Source: ZC4RG30 sp046347045 (GTDB lineage: Bacteria > Pseudomonadota > Gammaproteobacteria > Steroidobacterales > Steroidobacteraceae). Taken from it: a DNA stretch of 64,000 nucleotides. The stretch's first letter is position 1, and every line of letters begins with the position of its first letter. The stretch lies in NCBI GenBank assembly GCA_046347045.1, contig JAXMGX010000009.1, positions 1 to 64,000 on the forward strand, given 5' to 3'. Position numbers and translations under genes: made by a program. Shown one piece after another: positions 34,983 to 42,675 of this stretch. The notes under the pieces are model-generated. The model was not told the DNA's origin. It did no database searches and saw nothing but the letters and a program-made list of their open reading frames with translations.

Positions 34983-37383
34983 GTGGCCCTGGCTAGCGCT
35001 CGCCGCGCTGACTGCGGCGGGCGTGGGCTTCTGGTCGCTGGCGCCGCGCCCGCTTTTCAAGTCACCGCTGTCGGCGGTGATCGAGGCCCGTGATGGCGAG
35101 CTCCTCAGCGCGCGCATCGCGGCCGATGGTCAGTGGCGCTTTCCCGAAATGCAGCAGGTGCCGGCGCGTTTTGCGCAGGCGCTGATGCTGTACGAAGACC
35201 GGCGCTTCGAATCGCATCCGGGCGTGGATGTGTTCGCGCTGGGTCGCGCACTGCGCGACAACTGGCGCGCGCGTCGCGTCGTCAGTGGCGCGAGCACCCT
35301 CACCATGCAGCTTGCGCGGCTGGTGCGCAGCCAGGGTGGCGACGTGCCCGGCCGCACCCTGTGGAGCAAGGGCGTGGAGGCGCTGCTGGCGCTGCGCCTG
35401 GAGGCCGGGTATTCAAAGCAGCAGCTCTTGGCGCTGTATGCCGGACATGCACCCTTTGGCGGCAACGTGGTGGGGCTGGAGGCCGCGGCCTGGCGGTATT
35501 TCGGCCGCGCTCCCGACCAGCTTTCCTGGGCCGAGGCGGCGACACTGGCCGTGCTGCCGAATTCCCCGGCGCTGGTGAACCCAGGGCGCAATCGGGATGC
35601 ATTGCGCCAGAAGCGTGACCGTCTGCTGCGCATGCTGGCACAGCAGCAGCGCCTGGGGGACGTGGACCTGCAGCTCGCGCTGGCCGAGCCGCTGGTCGAG
35701 GCGCCGCTGCCGCTGCCCGATGACGCACCGCATCTGCTCGACACGCTGCGCGCGCGGTATCCCGCGCAGTTCCGCTTCCGCTCCACGCTCGACGCCACGC
35801 TGCAGCGGCAGGCCACGCAGATCGCGCGGGAGCGCGGCGACGAACTGAACCGCAGCGGCATCGGCAATGTGGCGGCGCTGGTGGTCGACAACCGCAGCTT
35901 CGAAGTGCTGGCCTACGTGGGCAATGCAGGCTGGCAGGCTGCCGGTGGCCGCTCGCTCGCGGTGGATATCGTGCAGCGGCCGCGCAGCACGGGCAGCATC
36001 CTCAAGCCCTTCCTGTATGCCGCGATGCTCGACAGCGGACAACTGCTGCCGCGCATGCTGGTGCCTGATGTTCCCACGCAGTTCAAGGGCTTTGCGCCCG
36101 AGAACTTCGACAAGCAGTTCCGCGGCGCCGTGCCCGCCGACGAGGCGCTGGCGCAATCGCTGAACGTGCCGGCGGTGCGCCTGCTGCGCGACTATGGCTA
36201 CGCGCGCTTCTACGACCTGCTGCACACGCTGCAGTTCACGACACTCACGCAGCCGCCGGACCACTATGGCCTCGCGCTGATCCTGGGCGGCGCCGAGGCC
36301 ACGCTGTGGGATGTGACCCAGGCCTACGCCAACCTCGCGGATCGCGCGCGCACGCGGCGTGAGGCGGGGGAATCGCAGCATTCACTGCGCTGGCTGCAGC
36401 AGACGCCCGCGTCGGTGGCCGTGCCCACGGCAGCGGGCGTGCGCGCGGCAGTGGCGCCGATGCCGCTGTCGGTGGGTGCCGCCTGGCTCACGCAGACGGC
36501 ACTGCTCGAGGTGAAGCGGCCCGACGAGGAAGCCAACTGGAAGCAGTTCGCCAGCAGCCGCAGCATCGCATGGAAGACCGGCACGAGCTGGGGATTGCGC
36601 GATGGCTGGGCCGTGGGCAGCAGCACGCGCTACACCGTGGGCGTATGGGCCGGCAATGCCAGCGGCGAAGGCGTGGCGGGACTCACCGGCAGCGTGGCCG
36701 CGGCGCCGCTGCTGTTCGCGCTCCACAATCGCCTGCCCGTGGCGGACTGGTACGTGGAGCCCGCGCCGGCACTGCGGCGTGTGAGTGCATGCGTGGATGA
36801 TGGCTTCCTGGCCTCCGACCTGTGTGCACCCACCGATGTACTGGTGCCGGCGCAGAGCCATTTCGACCGGCAGACCCCGTACCATCGCGCGGTGCATCTG
36901 GATGCCACGGGCCGGATGCGCGTGGATTCAAGCTGCGAACGCGTCAGCGCCATGCGGCATTCGGCGTGGTTCGTGCTGCCGCCGGCGATGGAGTATTTCT
37001 ACCGGGCACGCCGCAGCGATTACCGGGCGCTGCCGCCGCTGCGCCCCGGTTGCCGTGGCGAGGATGCATCCGAAGGCCGCGGCACCATGGAGTTCATCTA
37101 CCCGGGCCCCGCCGGCAAGATGTACGTGCCGGTGGACCTGGATGGCCGCAAGGGACATGCCGTGTTCGAAGTCGTGCACCGTGATCCCGCGGCCACGCTG
37201 TTCTGGCACCTGGATGACCAGTTCGCGGGCAAAACCCGTCACGCGCACCAGCTCGCGGTGGACCTGGCGCCGGGCATGCACACCGTCACCGTGGTGGATG
37301 GCGCCGGACGGCGCCTCACCCGCGGCTTCGAGGTGCTGGCCCGTGGCGGCGGCTATACTGCGCCGAAACAACAGGGGGAATGA
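34927..37383 (+). CDS. pbpC: Penicillin-binding protein 1C
   Basis: The 818-residue bifunctional peptidoglycan synthase has a short basic N-terminus and one TM (about 21-40). A glycosyltransferase domain follows with the catalytic Glu90 in EDRRF and GASTLTMQLAR. The transpeptidase domain has Ser357 in STGSILK, an SLN motif and KTGTS at 550-554. The C-terminal BiPBP_C extension (about 730-818) is typical of PBP1C. The ATG at 34927 overlaps the alpha-2-macroglobulin gene by 56 bases and gives a proper cytoplasmic tail. The next gene begins one base after the TGA. Confidence 0.92.
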   Translation: MRRNRPIPPASGPRWWRSKWPWLALAALTAAGVGFWSLAPRPLFKSPLSAVIEARDGELLSARIAADGQWRFPEMQQVPARFAQALMLYEDRRFESHPGVDVFALGRALRDNWRARRVVSGASTLTMQLARLVRSQGGDVPGRTLWSKGVEALLALRLEAGYSKQQLLALYAGHAPFGGNVVGLEAAAWRYFGRAPDQLSWAEAATLAVLPNSPALVNPGRNRDALRQKRDRLLRMLAQQQRLGDVDLQLALAEPLVEAPLPLPDDAPHLLDTLRARYPAQFRFRSTLDATLQRQATQIARERGDELNRSGIGNVAALVVDNRSFEVLAYVGNAGWQAAGGRSLAVDIVQRPRSTGSILKPFLYAAMLDSGQLLPRMLVPDVPTQFKGFAPENFDKQFRGAVPADEALAQSLNVPAVRLLRDYGYARFYDLLHTLQFTTLTQPPDHYGLALILGGAEATLWDVTQAYANLADRARTRREAGESQHSLRWLQQTPASVAVPTAAGVRAAVAPMPLSVGAAWLTQTALLEVKRPDEEANWKQFASSRSIAWKTGTSWGLRDGWAVGSSTRYTVGVWAGNASGEGVAGLTGSVAAAPLLFALHNRLPVADWYVEPAPALRRVSACVDDGFLASDLCAPTDVLVPAQSHFDRQTPYHRAVHLDATGRMRVDSSCERVSAMRHSAWFVLPPAMEYFYRARRSDYRALPPLRPGCRGEDASEGRGTMEFIYPGPAGKMYVPVDLDGRKGHAVFEVVHRDPAATLFWHLDDQFAGKTRHAHQLAVDLAPGMHTVTVVDGAGRRLTRGFEVLARGGGYTAPKQQGE

Positions 37384-37384
37384 C

Positions 37385-38569
37385 ATGCATCGACGTGCGT
37401 TGCTGCAATGGCTGGCCGCAAGCCCCGTGCTGACGCTGCCCGGGGCGCTGCGCGCCGCGATGGACCCGGGGCTGGGCAAGCCCTCCGATGCGCTCGATGT
37501 GTTCGATTTCGAGCGCGCCGCATCGCAGATCGTGCCGCCCGCGCATTGGGGCTATCTGCAGAGCGGTGTGGATGGCGATGTCACGCGCGATGCCAACCAC
37601 ACCGCCTACTCGAAGTGGAAGCTGGTGCCGCGGCGCTTCGTGGACGTGTCGAAGATCGACATGGCCACCACCGTGCTGGGCACGGCGATGGCCTCGCCCA
37701 TCATGACCAGCCCGATCGGAGGCCTGCGCGCGCTGCATGTCGAGGCGGACATCGGCGTGGCGCGTGCCACCAAGGCTAAGCAGCAGAATCAGATCGTCTC
37801 CACGCAGATGTCGGACGTGCTGGAGGACATCATCGCCGCGCGCGGCGCACCGGTGTGGTTCCAGCTCTACACCACCAACAAGCTCGAGGCCACGCGCGCC
37901 ATGGTGCAGCGTGCGCAGCGCGCGGGCTGCCCGGTGGTGTGCGTCACCGTCGACCTGCCGGCGGGGCGCAACACGGTTACGGCCAACCGTCTGCGCCGCA
38001 ATGACACCCGTGTCTGCGGCAACTGCCATCAGACCGATGCCAACGGCAATCCGCGCCAGGGCCTGTCCACCAAGCCCATGTTCACCGGCCTCGACACCAA
38101 CGGCCTGGGGCTCACATCGCCATCGCTGAACTGGGACTTCATCAAGCGCCTGAAGGACATGACCAGCATGAAGGTGGTGATCAAGGGCATCGAGGCCGAA
38201 GAGGATGCGCAACTCGCCGTCGAGAATGGCGCCGATGGCATCCTGGTTTCCAATCACGGCGGACGCGCACTCGAAAGCGGCCGCGGCACCATCGAGTCGC
38301 TGCCCGGGGTGGTGAAGGGCGCAGCGGGGCGCATTCCGGTGATGGTGGATGGCGGCATCCGCCGCGGCACCGACGCGTTCAAGGCGCTGGCGCTGGGCGC
38401 CAGCGCAGTGGGCATCGGCAGGCCCTATGCCTGGGGGCTGTCGTGCTTCGGCGCCGCGGGAGTGGAACGCGTGCTCGACATCCTGAACATGGAACTGCGG
38501 CTCGCCATGGTGGGCTGCGGCGCGCGCAACGTGCGCGAGATCAAGGCGAGTTCGCTGGTCGCCGCCTAA
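37385..38569 (+). CDS. FMN-dependent alpha-hydroxy-acid oxidase/dehydrogenase, predicted exported
   Basis: The 394-residue enzyme belongs to the lactate/glycolate oxidase family, which oxidises L-2-hydroxy acids with FMN. Characteristic blocks are PPAHWGYLQSG, IMTSPIGGLRALH, WFQLYTT, and SNHGGRALE with catalytic His291 and Arg294, then VMVDGGIRRGTD. The first 25 residues (HRRALLQWLAASPVLTLPGA) look like a Tat or Sec signal, unlike the usual cytoplasmic members. The ATG at 37385 follows the pbpC stop by one base, so it is presumably in the same operon. Its stop overlaps that of the converging TonB-domain gene. Confidence 0.88.
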   Translation: MHRRALLQWLAASPVLTLPGALRAAMDPGLGKPSDALDVFDFERAASQIVPPAHWGYLQSGVDGDVTRDANHTAYSKWKLVPRRFVDVSKIDMATTVLGTAMASPIMTSPIGGLRALHVEADIGVARATKAKQQNQIVSTQMSDVLEDIIAARGAPVWFQLYTTNKLEATRAMVQRAQRAGCPVVCVTVDLPAGRNTVTANRLRRNDTRVCGNCHQTDANGNPRQGLSTKPMFTGLDTNGLGLTSPSLNWDFIKRLKDMTSMKVVIKGIEAEEDAQLAVENGADGILVSNHGGRALESGRGTIESLPGVVKGAAGRIPVMVDGGIRRGTDAFKALALGASAVGIGRPYAWGLSCFGAAGVERVLDILNMELRLAMVGCGARNVREIKASSLVAA

Positions 38570-39708
38570 GGCGCGGGAGCGCGGGCGGTTCGCATCTCAA
38601 CGACATCGAATTCAGTACCAGGCGAACCCTTGAACACGGCTTCACACCTCTCCAGTCCAGGCGGGATCAGGATCTCCTCGCCGGCAGAGTACGGCAAGGT
38701 TCGCGAATAGCCGGGGCAGTTCAGCGCGACTTCTTCGATCCTGCCGCTACGGATGTTTGTCAGCCTCAACTGGTTCCTGAGCAGCGAGTGCCGCCAGGAC
38801 GAGCGGTCATCCAGGCGAATGTGCGCAGTCAGTTCCGGCAGTTCATCTACCCGCCTCAGCAATTCGCCAAACCGGGGCATGAGGGGGTCGTCGCCCTTGA
38901 TGAATCCCAGCGCCTGCAGGTCCGCATGTGCGCGAAGCGCATCGAGATAAAGGCCCTGGGATTCCGCCAGTATGAAGCGAAGCTTGAGCATGTGCTCCAG
39001 TTCGAATGGTGTGCGCCACAGTGCGAAGTCCTTCACCGTGACCTGCGGTATGGGCCCGCCGGGAGTGTATTCCTGCACCTTGAACGAGGACCGTCGCGTG
39101 ACGTCCTGAATGACGACCAGTGCCCGGTGCAGGTTGTTGTTGCGGGCGAAACTGTCCGCCAGTGTTGTCTGCAGGATGGCGTATTCGTAGTCGTTGCGCA
39201 CCTTTTCGGAAAGCATCCACTCCGCGTGGAACTGGGCGCCTTTGAAGTCCTTCTTTTCCAGGAACTGCTGTACCTTGTCCGCTTCGGCGCGGAATTCAGT
39301 CGATACCACCTTGCGGGACTCGTATGCATTCGCGCCGAGGAATCTGAACGGCATGACACCGTTGGATTCAACGGGTTTGCCGTTGACCGTTGCCGGCCGC
39401 AGCCGCACCTTCCGCGCTATCTGCAGGGCAGAACGCTCAGTTTCCCTGTCGTGATAGCCGCCTTCGGACAGCGTGGCTTCCAGCACTTCACCCTTGTCGC
39501 TGATCCGCAACTGGACAAACACCAATCCGTACCGAAGCGGAGTAGGCCAGTACTTGGAGAAGTCCGGCTGGCTTTCCATGAGGGTGGCGTTATGAGTGCC
39601 TTCCGTGTTCTTGCCATCCGGTGAGGCAGCGGAATACGCCACCGCTGCCACGCCCATCAGTGCAGCGGTGGACAGGGCTCGCAAAGAAAGTGTCGTGAAC
39701 CAGTTCAC
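38566..39708 (-). CDS. TonB C-terminal-like domain protein with helical repeats
   Basis: The 380-residue protein starts at a GTG overlapping the upstream MBL stop (GTGA). A signal peptide or anchor (1-28, ending YSAASP) is followed by a TonB-C-like domain (about 48-125; YGLVFVQLRISDKGEVLEAT, VRLRPATVNGKPV). The following roughly 250 residues are mostly helical, with TPR-like units such as LADSFARNNNLHRALVVIQD. Usually the TonB domain is C-terminal; here it comes first. No proline-rich linker is seen, so it is probably not a classical energy transducer. It shares a CTAA stop overlap with the FMN oxidase. Confidence 0.68.
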   Translation of the reverse strand: MNWFTTLSLRALSTAALMGVAAVAYSAASPDGKNTEGTHNATLMESQPDFSKYWPTPLRYGLVFVQLRISDKGEVLEATLSEGGYHDRETERSALQIARKVRLRPATVNGKPVESNGVMPFRFLGANAYESRKVVSTEFRAEADKVQQFLEKKDFKGAQFHAEWMLSEKVRNDYEYAILQTTLADSFARNNNLHRALVVIQDVTRRSSFKVQEYTPGGPIPQVTVKDFALWRTPFELEHMLKLRFILAESQGLYLDALRAHADLQALGFIKGDDPLMPRFGELLRRVDELPELTAHIRLDDRSSWRHSLLRNQLRLTNIRSGRIEEVALNCPGYSRTLPYSAGEEILIPPGLERCEAVFKGSPGTEFDVVEMRTARAPAP

Positions 39709-40826
39709 TTGTAGGTCCTCAGGTTCTCGTACGCGGCCTGGATGTTCCACTCGCGCAGTTGTTCGTAGTGCCGCCAGCCCTTGTAGGGTTCCAGCATCAG
39801 CGTCTTCTTCATCTGCTCCAGGCTCAAGCCGTGGCTCATGGCGGCTTCCACTTCGCGCTTCAGATATTCCATGAACTGCCTGCCTTCGGTGATGTCCTGC
39901 TTCGTGAACGGCACCGTGCCGTGGCCACCCACCGAGATATCGAAATCCAGCGCCTCGAGGGTGCGGTAGGACTTGATCCATTCATCCATCGGATGCCCGT
40001 CGAAGGGACCGCAGGCACTGGGCAGCGAACGCATGGAATCCTGCACCAGCGCATCGGCGGGGAAGTCCACCGTGAACAGCACGCGCTCGTCGCGGAACAG
40101 CACGGCGGTGCCGTCGTTCGCGTGGTTCTTGCCGGGGAACACCAGGTCGATGGTCTTGCCGCCGAAGCGCAGCGTCATGCGGTCGGAATACACGATGTCG
40201 GGGCGCGGTGTGTCCGCAAAGAACTCGGCAGGCGAGGCGCGGCCATCGCCGTCCTTGTCCTTCGAGGTGACGGAATTGCCGCCGGCGCCGCAGTACCAGG
40301 GGCGAAGCATCGAAGGCTGCTCGAACTCGGACACGTCGAGATAGCCATCGTCGTTGCGATCGACGATGTCGCCGGGCAGCGCGGGATAGCGTCCGTCCAT
40401 GTTGCGCAGGAAGCCTTCCTGCGCAATGAACTTCGCGGTGTCGGCGAACACCTTGCCGCCCTCGGTGTGGTCCCAGTGGCTGTGACTGAGCACCACGTAC
40501 TTCACGGGCTTGCCGGGAAATTTCTTCGCAAGCTCTTCCTTCAGCCAGTTGGCGAAAGGCACGCTCAGTGTATCGACCAGCAGCAGGCCCTCGGGTGTGT
40601 CGAGGATGGCCACGTACCAGCCGCCATTGTTGGCGCGGTACACGTCGCCCTTCACATGCGTGATGGCGCGGCCCGGCGGCGCGAACATGCCGGGCGGTGG
40701 GGGTGGCAGGCGCGCAGCGGCGCCATTGCTGCCTGCCGCGCGCGGTGCATCGGCCGCCGCGCACAGTGTCCAGGACAATGCCAGCAACAAGCCGGGTGCA
40801 AACCGCGAGCGGACTCCCCCTGTCAT
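39705..40826 (-). CDS. Metallo-beta-lactamase-fold protein with inserted EF-hand pair
   Basis: The 373-residue protein has a signal peptide (1-25), then an MBL domain with HSHWDH at 115-120 and ILDTPEGLLLVDT. Two calcium-binding EF-hand loops are inserted between the zinc motif and the second half: DRNDDGYLDVSE (156-167) and DKDGDGRASPAE (190-201). Each has acidic or Asn residues at positions 1, 3 and 5, Gly at 6 and Glu at 12. Later MBL elements follow (PGKNHANDGT, VGGHGTVPF). It is likely a periplasmic hydrolase stabilised or regulated by calcium. It is co-transcribed with the 164-aa protein upstream and the TonB-domain gene downstream. Confidence 0.82.
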   Translation of the reverse strand: MTGGVRSRFAPGLLLALSWTLCAAADAPRAAGSNGAAARLPPPPPGMFAPPGRAITHVKGDVYRANNGGWYVAILDTPEGLLLVDTLSVPFANWLKEELAKKFPGKPVKYVVLSHSHWDHTEGGKVFADTAKFIAQEGFLRNMDGRYPALPGDIVDRNDDGYLDVSEFEQPSMLRPWYCGAGGNSVTSKDKDGDGRASPAEFFADTPRPDIVYSDRMTLRFGGKTIDLVFPGKNHANDGTAVLFRDERVLFTVDFPADALVQDSMRSLPSACGPFDGHPMDEWIKSYRTLEALDFDISVGGHGTVPFTKQDITEGRQFMEYLKREVEAAMSHGLSLEQMKKTLMLEPYKGWRHYEQLREWNIQAAYENLRTYK

Positions 40827-40836
40827 CGGCCTTCCT

Positions 40837-41331
40837 TTATTTCTTGCCGAACAGTCTTCCCAGCAGGCCCGGCTTCGACGCAGGTTTCACGGGTTGCGTG
40901 GCGCGCGGTGGAGCGGGCTTCTTCGCCGCCGGCGCGCCGCGCGCGGACCTGGACTTGTCATAGGGATCGAAGCTGCGGCGCGAGTTGGCCAGAGGGTCTT
41001 TCTCGGCCGGCCCGCCGAAGGTGGGAATGGGTCGCTGCGGTGCGCCGCTCCTCGCCGGAGCGGAGCCGGGTCGCGCCTCGCTCTCGCCGTAGGGATTGAA
41101 GCCGGCATCGCGCTCGGCGCGCTGGGCCTCTTCTTCGGCTTCCTTCTTTTTCTTCTCGTCGTCGACTATCGAAAGACCGGGCAATTCCAGGCGTTTGAGC
41201 AGCCGCGAGGTGGAATCGAGCGCGTTGCGGCCCGTCTCCGCAGCCCATTCCCAGATGGCGCGACCGCTGGCATCGTGCTTCACACGGCCTGCAGGGGACT
41301 GCTTGTCTTTCGGATCCTCGGGCGCAGACAA
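40837..41331 (-). CDS. Conserved hypothetical protein, low complexity C-terminus
   Basis: The 164-residue protein opens with a polar segment, then VKHDASGRAIWEWAAETGR and LDSTSRLLKRLELPGL, a motif I associate with small uncharacterised proteobacterial proteins. A charged helix (EKKKKEAEEEAQRAE) and a proline/alanine/lysine-rich tail ending LGRLFGKK follow. No signal peptide or TM is seen. It lies 10 bases before the EF-hand MBL gene in the same direction and is divergent from the second RND operon. The function is unknown. Confidence 0.7.
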   Translation of the reverse strand: MSAPEDPKDKQSPAGRVKHDASGRAIWEWAAETGRNALDSTSRLLKRLELPGLSIVDDEKKKKEAEEEAQRAERDAGFNPYGESEARPGSAPARSGAPQRPIPTFGGPAEKDPLANSRRSFDPYDKSRSARGAPAAKKPAPPRATQPVKPASKPGLLGRLFGKK

Positions 41332-41424
41332 GGCCTATCGCTCCTTAGCGCGTGACGCCGCTGCACGCGGCGGTGCTCCAGCCTATATTAGCCAAACTAC
41401 AGAAGATCGTTGGGGGCTCGGCGG

Positions 41425-42669
41425 GTGGACAAGTCGACAGTATTCGCGGTGGCTGGCCTGCTGCCGGTCCTGCTGGTGGGGTGTTCCCGGCCGCAGGCTC
41501 CGCCTCAGGCGCTGCCCGCCGTGGTGGTGGCCCAGCCGCTGAAGCAGTCCGTCATCGATTGGGATGACTACGCCGGGCGATTCGAGGCGGTCGATACGGT
41601 GGAGGTGCGGCCGCGGGTGGCGGGCGCCATCCAGTCGGTGCATTTCCAGGACGGCCAGCGTGTGCAGAAGGGGCAGCTGCTGTTCGTCATCGATCCGCGG
41701 CCTTTCGAGGCGCAGATGGCCAAGGCGCGCGCAGACCTTGCGGGCGCGAAGGCGGTGCTGGCCAATGCCGATGCCGAACTGAAGCGTTCCGAGGCCTTGA
41801 TCAAGGACAAACTGGTGAGCCAGGCGCAGGCCGACCTGCGCGCGGCCGCGCAACTGCAGGCTGCGGCCAGCCTTGCGGCTGCGGAAGCGGCAGTGACCAC
41901 GGCGCAACTCAATCTTTCGTACACGCGCATCGAGGCGCCCATTGGCGGGCGTGTGTCGTGGCGGCGGCTGGCGCCTGGCAACCTCGTGGTGGCCGACAAC
42001 ACCGTGCTCACCACCATCGTCAGCGAGAACCCCATTCGCTTCCTGTTCGATGCGCCGGAGGCCGCGCTGTTGAAATACCGCAGGGCGGGCAGGGAACAGG
42101 CCGCCGAAGTGGACATCCGGTTGCAGGATGAAACCGACTACCGCTGGAAGGGACGTGTGGACTTCCTCGACAACGCGCTGGATCGCAGCTCGGGCACCAT
42201 CCGCGCGCGGGCAACAGTGGCCAATCCCGAGGGCTTCCTGTCGCCCGGCATGTTCGGGCACCTGCGACTGTATGCGGCGAAGCCCTTCGAGGCGCTGATG
42301 GTGCCGGATGAAGCTGTCGTTACCGACCAGACGCGGCAGGTGGTGTACGTCATCGGGCCTGGTGACGAGATACAGCAGAAGGTGGTGCAGCCGGGTCGGT
42401 TGCTGGCCGGCCTGCGCGTGATCCGCAGCGGAATTTCCGCGGAGGACCGCGTGGTGATCAGCGGCGTGCAGCGCGCGCGTCCCGGGCGGAAAGTCGCGGT
42501 GACGAATGGCATGGTCACGGCGTTTCCTTCGGGAGTATCGCTGGGCGAGACGGGCACGTTGAAGGTGCCGAAGGGAGGCCCTGTCACCACAGGCGCGCCG
42601 GCCGCCGCGGCGCCCGCAGCGACCGTGCCCGGTGCGGCCTCCGCCGCGAAGCCTGCGGCCAGCAAGTAG
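41425..42669 (+). CDS. RND efflux periplasmic adaptor lipoprotein (MexE/AcrA-like)
   Basis: The 414-residue adaptor has a lipobox LLVGC (Cys20 from this start). Typical blocks are GRFEAVDTVEVRPRVAGAI, VHFQDGQRVQKGQLLFVIDP, a helical hairpin (about 95-150), LNLSYTRIEAPIGGRVS, and a C-terminal Ala/Pro-rich tail. I chose the GTG at 41425 because GGGGG at 41412-41416 is well spaced from it; a TTG at 41410 in frame is the alternative. It is directly followed (6 bases) by its pump gene. Substrates are unknown. Confidence 0.92.
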   Translation: MDKSTVFAVAGLLPVLLVGCSRPQAPPQALPAVVVAQPLKQSVIDWDDYAGRFEAVDTVEVRPRVAGAIQSVHFQDGQRVQKGQLLFVIDPRPFEAQMAKARADLAGAKAVLANADAELKRSEALIKDKLVSQAQADLRAAAQLQAAASLAAAEAAVTTAQLNLSYTRIEAPIGGRVSWRRLAPGNLVVADNTVLTTIVSENPIRFLFDAPEAALLKYRRAGREQAAEVDIRLQDETDYRWKGRVDFLDNALDRSSGTIRARATVANPEGFLSPGMFGHLRLYAAKPFEALMVPDEAVVTDQTRQVVYVIGPGDEIQQKVVQPGRLLAGLRVIRSGISAEDRVVISGVQRARPGRKVAVTNGMVTAFPSGVSLGETGTLKVPKGGPVTTGAPAAAAPAATVPGAASAAKPAASK

Positions 42670-42675
42670 CACGCC

